A DNA stretch of 44,988 nucleotides, taken from contig CALXUO010000023.1 in NCBI GenBank assembly GCA_944391695.1, forward strand, positions 1-44,988. The letters run 5' to 3'. Origin of the DNA: an uncultured Alphaproteobacteria bacterium (GTDB lineage Bacteria; Pseudomonadota; Alphaproteobacteria; RF32; CAG-239). A program made the translations under genes and the position numbers. Positions 42,161 to 44,988 of this stretch are shown one piece after another; position 1 is the first letter of the stretch; each line of letters opens with the position of its first letter. The notes beneath the pieces are model-generated. The model was not told the origin of the DNA. It made no database searches and was given only the letters and a program-made list of their open reading frames with translations.

Positions 42161-42640
42161 ATGAAGCTTTTATTAGTTCTTTTTGTGGCAGTTGCTCTTA
42201 TATCATCTTGCCGACCCAAAATGTATTTTCTTGGTGGCCCAACGCCTCTTTGCCTAACCCCGGCCAAAGACGCCAAAGGCTATTATCTGTATGACCCTGT
42301 AGCCCAAAAAAACGTAACAGGCTTTGTTTTTGACACGGTCTATGTCGGTTATCGGCAACTAATTTGTCCCTGTAGCCAATTAGGAGAAACGCTTTTCTAC
42401 AACCACTATGGCAAATACCTTTTCTCCGCCTCCAGAAATTTTTATATTTTCGAAACACCGACCACCTCGTTCTATCTTTATGAAAACGACCGTGGTTACA
42501 GATGGCGGAGCAGTTGGGGAACAGATCAACACTATGTCCTCAAAAAAGGAATAAAAACATTGTGGGAAGCATCCACTCCGATGGAAGGTTATCCTTATTC
42601 CCGTTGGATATCAGATGACTACTACCCGACAAAGTTATAA
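42161..42640 (+). CDS. small predicted lipoprotein of unknown function
   Basis: I do not recognise it. 159 residues. A hydrophobic signal ends ALISSC, a plausible lipobox with Cys17 followed by Arg. The mature part is rich in Tyr, Trp and Phe (YGKYLFSASRNFYIFET, ENDRGYRWRSSWG) and contains a CPC at about residues 70-72. No Shine-Dalgarno is evident before the ATG. It is transcribed against its neighbours, between murF and glyA, and has its own strong terminator, which supports a real gene. It looks like an insertion into the ancestral glyA-nrdR order. Confidence 0.65.
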   Translation: MKLLLVLFVAVALISSCRPKMYFLGGPTPLCLTPAKDAKGYYLYDPVAQKNVTGFVFDTVYVGYRQLICPCSQLGETLFYNHYGKYLFSASRNFYIFETPTTSFYLYENDRGYRWRSSWGTDQHYVLKKGIKTLWEASTPMEGYPYSRWISDDYYPTKL

Positions 42641-42660
42641 GACCAGACCCAATTCTTTAA

Positions 42661-42699
42661 GACGCAATCCTTTAATTTTTAAGGATTGCGTCTTTTTTT
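42661..42699 (+). terminator. terminator after the small lipoprotein
   Basis: Perfect 12-bp stem GACGCAATCCTT/AAGGATTGCGTC with an 8-base loop, followed by seven T. It lies between the convergent lipoprotein and glyA genes and may also serve glyA, though that side has few T. Confidence 0.92.
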
Positions 42700-42711
42700 A
42701 CGGCGCAAAAT

Positions 42712-43974
42712 CTATTTACCATAGATTGGAAAACTCCGACACAACGCAACTGCCTTTTGGGCCGTTTCCGCAATTACTCTGTCTTCATTGTCAGATCCGA
42801 TAGCCTCAATCACATCGGCAATCATATTTCCGATTTCCTCAAATTCTTTTTCGTCAAATCCTCTGGTTGTACCGGCCGGAGTTCCAAGCCTGATACCCGA
42901 GGTAACTTTTGGCGGCATCGGATCAAAAGGAATAGCATTTTTGTTGCAGGTAATATGCGCCTTATCCAAAGCGTCAGCCGCTATATTTCCCGTAACCTTT
43001 TTAGACCTCAAATCCACCAGCAACAAATGCGTATCGGTTCCGCCCGAGACCAAATCAAAACCTCGTTTTTTCAAAGTTTCGCCCAAGACAAAAGCATTTT
43101 TTACCACTTGCTTGGCATAAACCTTAAATTCATCGCTCAAATCTTCCTTAAAGCAAACCGCTTTGGCAGCAATCACATGCTCCAAAGGGCCTCCTTGTAT
43201 TCCCGGAAACACCGCCGAGTTAATTTTTTTAGCCAGCTCTTCATTATTAGTCAAAATCATTCCGCCTCTGGGGCCGCGCAAAGTTTTGTGAGTGGTTGTA
43301 GTTACCACATCGGCCCAGTTAAGCGGATTCGGATGCACCCCACCGGCCACAAGACCTGCAAAATGCGCCATATCCACCATCAAATAAGCCCCAACCTCAT
43401 CGGCAATTTTTCTAAACTTAGCAAAATTGATTTGCCTAGGATAAGCCGAACCACCGGCGATAATAAGTTTAGGCTTATATTCTTTGGCCGACTTTTCAAC
43501 CTCATCATAGGCAATAAGTCCGGTTTTTTCATCGACGCCATAAGCTATTGCTTTCAGCCATTTTCCGGATATTGAAACTTTGGCACCGTGGGTTAGGTGG
43601 CCGCCGGCATCAAGACTCATTCCCAATATGGTATCAAACGGCTGTAATAATGCCAAATATACAGCCATATTGGCCTGAGATCCCGAATGCGGCTGAACAT
43701 TGGCAAACTTAGCATCAAACAATTTTTTCGCCCGCTCGATTGCCAAAGTTTCCACCTCATCAACAAATTCGCACCCATGATAATATCTTTTCCCTGGATA
43801 ACCTTCGGCATATTTATTGGTTAGAATAGAACCTTGAGCTTCCAACACCGCTTTTGACACAATATTTTCCGAGGCAATTAATTCTATTTGCTCTTGTTGG
43901 CGTTTAAGTTCCTTTTGTATCAGTTCATAAATTTCCTTATCTTCTGTCTGTAAATTTTCTCTAAAATCCATCAT
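42712..43974 (-). CDS. glyA: serine hydroxymethyltransferase
   Basis: A PLP enzyme converting serine and tetrahydrofolate to glycine and methylene-tetrahydrofolate. 420 residues. Motifs: [51 protein letters not shown], and the PLP lysine in [17 protein letters not shown], then [25 protein letters not shown] lies 7 bases before the ATG at 43974. It follows rpiB by 16 bases; rpiB-glyA is a common alphaproteobacterial pair. Confidence 0.98.
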   Translation of the reverse strand: MMDFRENLQTEDKEIYELIQKELKRQQEQIELIASENIVSKAVLEAQGSILTNKYAEGYPGKRYYHGCEFVDEVETLAIERAKKLFDAKFANVQPHSGSQANMAVYLALLQPFDTILGMSLDAGGHLTHGAKVSISGKWLKAIAYGVDEKTGLIAYDEVEKSAKEYKPKLIIAGGSAYPRQINFAKFRKIADEVGAYLMVDMAHFAGLVAGGVHPNPLNWADVVTTTTHKTLRGPRGGMILTNNEELAKKINSAVFPGIQGGPLEHVIAAKAVCFKEDLSDEFKVYAKQVVKNAFVLGETLKKRGFDLVSGGTDTHLLLVDLRSKKVTGNIAADALDKAHITCNKNAIPFDPMPPKVTSGIRLGTPAGTTRGFDEKEFEEIGNMIADVIEAIGSDNEDRVIAETAQKAVALCRSFPIYGK

Positions 43975-43990
43975 CTGAGCTCTCCTTCAG

Positions 43991-44419
43991 CTATCCCAAT
44001 TCAGCAATTCTTCTACAATGTCTTTCACCGTTTGAAAATGGGGTATTAAGAAATATATCCAAATATTTTACCACTTCGTTTTTATCTTGTGTTCTGGCAC
44101 CAAATACTGCAACATTTGCATCATTATGTTCTCTGGCCAATGCAGCCACCTGCTCAGAATAAAGAAGGGCCGCTCTAATTCCTTTATGTCTGTTTGCCGC
44201 GATTGAGATTCCGATTCCCGTACCGCAAATCAGCACTCCCGCATCTGCTTTTTTAGCCAAGATATACTCAGCCATTTTATCAGCGATCAAGGGATAATCG
44301 CAAGATTCTTCGGAGTAAGTACCCAAATCGACAAACTCGATTACCTTATTTTTATAATAAGCTTTCAAAAACTCTTTTAATTCAAAGCCGCCATGATCAG
44401 CAGCGATGGCAATTTGCAT
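43991..44419 (-). CDS. rpiB: ribose 5-phosphate isomerase B
   Basis: Interconverts ribose 5-phosphate and ribulose 5-phosphate in the pentose phosphate pathway. 142 residues. Signatures are IAADHGGFELKEFLK at the start, CDYPLIADKMAEYI, and the active site CGTGIGISIAANRHKGIRAAL with catalytic Cys. It is co-directional with glyA. The LacA/RpiB family includes allose and galactose 6-phosphate isomerases, but the glyA context favours RpiB. Confidence 0.94.
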   Translation of the reverse strand: MQIAIAADHGGFELKEFLKAYYKNKVIEFVDLGTYSEESCDYPLIADKMAEYILAKKADAGVLICGTGIGISIAANRHKGIRAALLYSEQVAALAREHNDANVAVFGARTQDKNEVVKYLDIFLNTPFSNGERHCRRIAELG

Positions 44420-44500
44420 AAAATTTCTCCTTCAACAACCATAACTTTTGCCATCATATAACAAATTTGTGATAAAAAAACTTTTTTTTAAAAAAATCTA

Positions 44501-44530
44501 TTGACTGAGGAAAAAATTTCTGTATATATA
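44501..44530 (+). promoter_or_regulatory. sigma70-type promoter of the tRNA-Cys/tRNA-Asn unit
   Basis: TTGACT (44501-44506) and an alternating TATATA (44523-44530), giving a 16-18 base spacer. It lies about 35 bases before the mature tRNA-Cys. Confidence 0.7.
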
Positions 44531-44562
44531 AGAAACACCGATTGAGAGAACGGTATTTAATT

Positions 44563-44637
44563 GGCCGGTTGGCAGAGTGGCTCATGCAGAGGACTGCAAA
44601 TCCTTGTACATCGGTTCAATTCCGGTACCGGCCTCCA
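44563..44637 (+). tRNA. tRNA-Cys (anticodon GCA)
   Basis: Acceptor GGCCGGT/ACCGGCC, anticodon stem AGGA/TCCT with loop CTGCAAA (anticodon GCA), T arm CGG/CCG around TTCAATT, discriminator U73 as expected for Cys, and encoded CCA at 44635-44637. Confidence 0.96.
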
Positions 44638-44656
44638 AAAGATTTTACCGTATTAT

Positions 44657-44731
44657 TCCGGCTTAGCTCAGCGGTAGAGCAATCGGCTGTTAACCGATCG
44701 GTCGCCTGTTCGAATCAGGCAGCCGGAGCCA
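44657..44731 (+). tRNA. tRNA-Asn (anticodon GTT)
   Basis: Acceptor TCCGGCT/AGCCGGA, D arm GCTC/GAGC, anticodon stem TCGG/CCGA with loop CTGTTAA (anticodon GTT), T arm GCCTG/CAGGC, discriminator G73, and encoded CCA. It lies 19 bases after tRNA-Cys in one transcription unit. Confidence 0.97.
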
Positions 44732-44766
44732 ATAAAAAAACCACCCTAAGCGGTGGTTTTTTTATT
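44731..44766 (+). terminator. terminator after tRNA-Asn
   Basis: Perfect palindromic arms AATAAAAAAACCACC/GGTGGTTTTTTTATT around CTAAGC; the first arm starts at the tRNA's last CCA base. It is symmetrical and can work in both directions. Confidence 0.9.
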
Positions 44767-44786
44767 GGCTTTTGGCTGCCTTGACA

Positions 44787-44918
44787 AGAACAGCGACTGC
44801 CTGTTCGGATCAGCTCGAGGACAAAATCAACCGCTGCTCCGGTTGATTTTATCGCAAGAGGCGTAGTTTTGTTATTTTTGTGAGGCGATGTAAAGCGCCG
44901 ATACAAAAATTACAAAAC
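44787..44918. other. three consecutive hairpins in the non-coding right end
   Basis: Hairpin 1: GAACAG/CTGTTC near 44787-44807. Hairpin 2: AAAATCAACCG/CGGTTGATTTT with a 6-base loop at 44823-44850. Hairpin 3: GTTTTGTTATTTTTGT/ACAAAAATTACAAAAC (44866-44881 and 44903-44918, one mismatch) with an inner GGCG/CGCC. I support no protein-coding gene in 44767-44988. The block may be a structured RNA or a terminator array for a gene beyond the window. Confidence 0.45.
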
Positions 44919-44988
44919 AAGTGACCGACGCGCACTTGGCGAAAAAAACTTTTTTTGAGCCTAGTAAGCTAGAAGCCGTCCTTATTCT

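Noticed and set aside
42757..43575. Plus-strand open frame of 272 codons opposite glyA
   Set aside because: It lies wholly antisense to a perfectly conserved glyA, has no ribosome site and reads as low-complexity Ser/His/Phe-rich sequence; a shadow frame.
44780..44810. Duplicated tRNA-Asn 3' end (attachment site) after tRNA-Asn
   Set aside because: CTGTTCG and nearby bases echo the T arm, but the match is too short and imperfect for an att duplication and no integrase is present.
1..44988. CRISPR array or insertion sequence
   Set aside because: No regularly spaced direct repeats and no transposase-like frame or terminal inverted repeats were seen on either strand.

Overview
The window is a contiguous, gene-dense piece of a low-GC alphaproteobacterial chromosome. 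Four gene blocks point to that class: flagellar export genes directly followed by a CckA-type hybrid kinase and an HdaA-like protein; MipZ; a mitofilin (Mic60) homologue beside tsaD; and an ATP12-type F1-ATPase chaperone beside rluC and rarA. The code is standard, with TGA used as a stop. Several neighbourhoods that are fuller in free-living relatives have genes missing, which suggests a reduced, probably host-associated or gut lineage. The lifestyle is inference.

Layout. 1-780: a small GTG-start ORF with a run of 15 C, hairpins, and tRNA-His. 782-5566 (+): penicillin-binding D,D-carboxypeptidase with a SPOR domain, mipZ, pgm and a secreted GH114/TM1410-like protein. 5573-11019 (+): fliQ-fliR-flhB-cckA-hdaA, ended by a terminator shared with ftsZ. 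11084-19236 (-): division and cell-wall (dcw) cluster mraY-ftsW-murG-murB-ftsQ-ftsA-ftsZ without murD, murC or ddl at their usual places. 19414-21177 (-): a large flagellin whose middle looks like a beta-helix. 21379-24193: Mic60 homologue, divergent from tsaD-nth. 24190-34687 (-): an eight-gene run made of a TolC-like/SPOR lipoprotein, a pentapeptide-repeat protein and a VirD4/TraG-type coupling ATPase, followed by rarA, rluC, an AsmA-family gene, a short atp12 and acyP. 34805-36624 (+): Gfo/Idh/MocA oxidoreductase and truA. 36780-38588 (-): lepA. 38740-39177 (+): GNAT. 39185-42003 (-): murF-nrdR-nusB-def. 42161-42640 (+): small lipoprotein. 42712-44419 (-): rpiB-glyA. 44563-44731 (+): tRNA-Cys and tRNA-Asn, then a structured non-coding right end.

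How it fits together. Much of the window serves the cell cycle and envelope: MipZ positions FtsZ, CckA is the top kinase of the CtrA pathway, HdaA restrains DnaA, and the dcw genes build septal peptidoglycan, which SPOR proteins can bind. The best candidates for something undescribed are the coupling-ATPase / pentapeptide / TolC-SPOR lipoprotein module (29423-34687), which has no conjugation or type IV secretion genes beside it, and the flagellin with the roughly 310-residue beta-helix-like insertion. Family calls come from reading motifs; no database search was possible.
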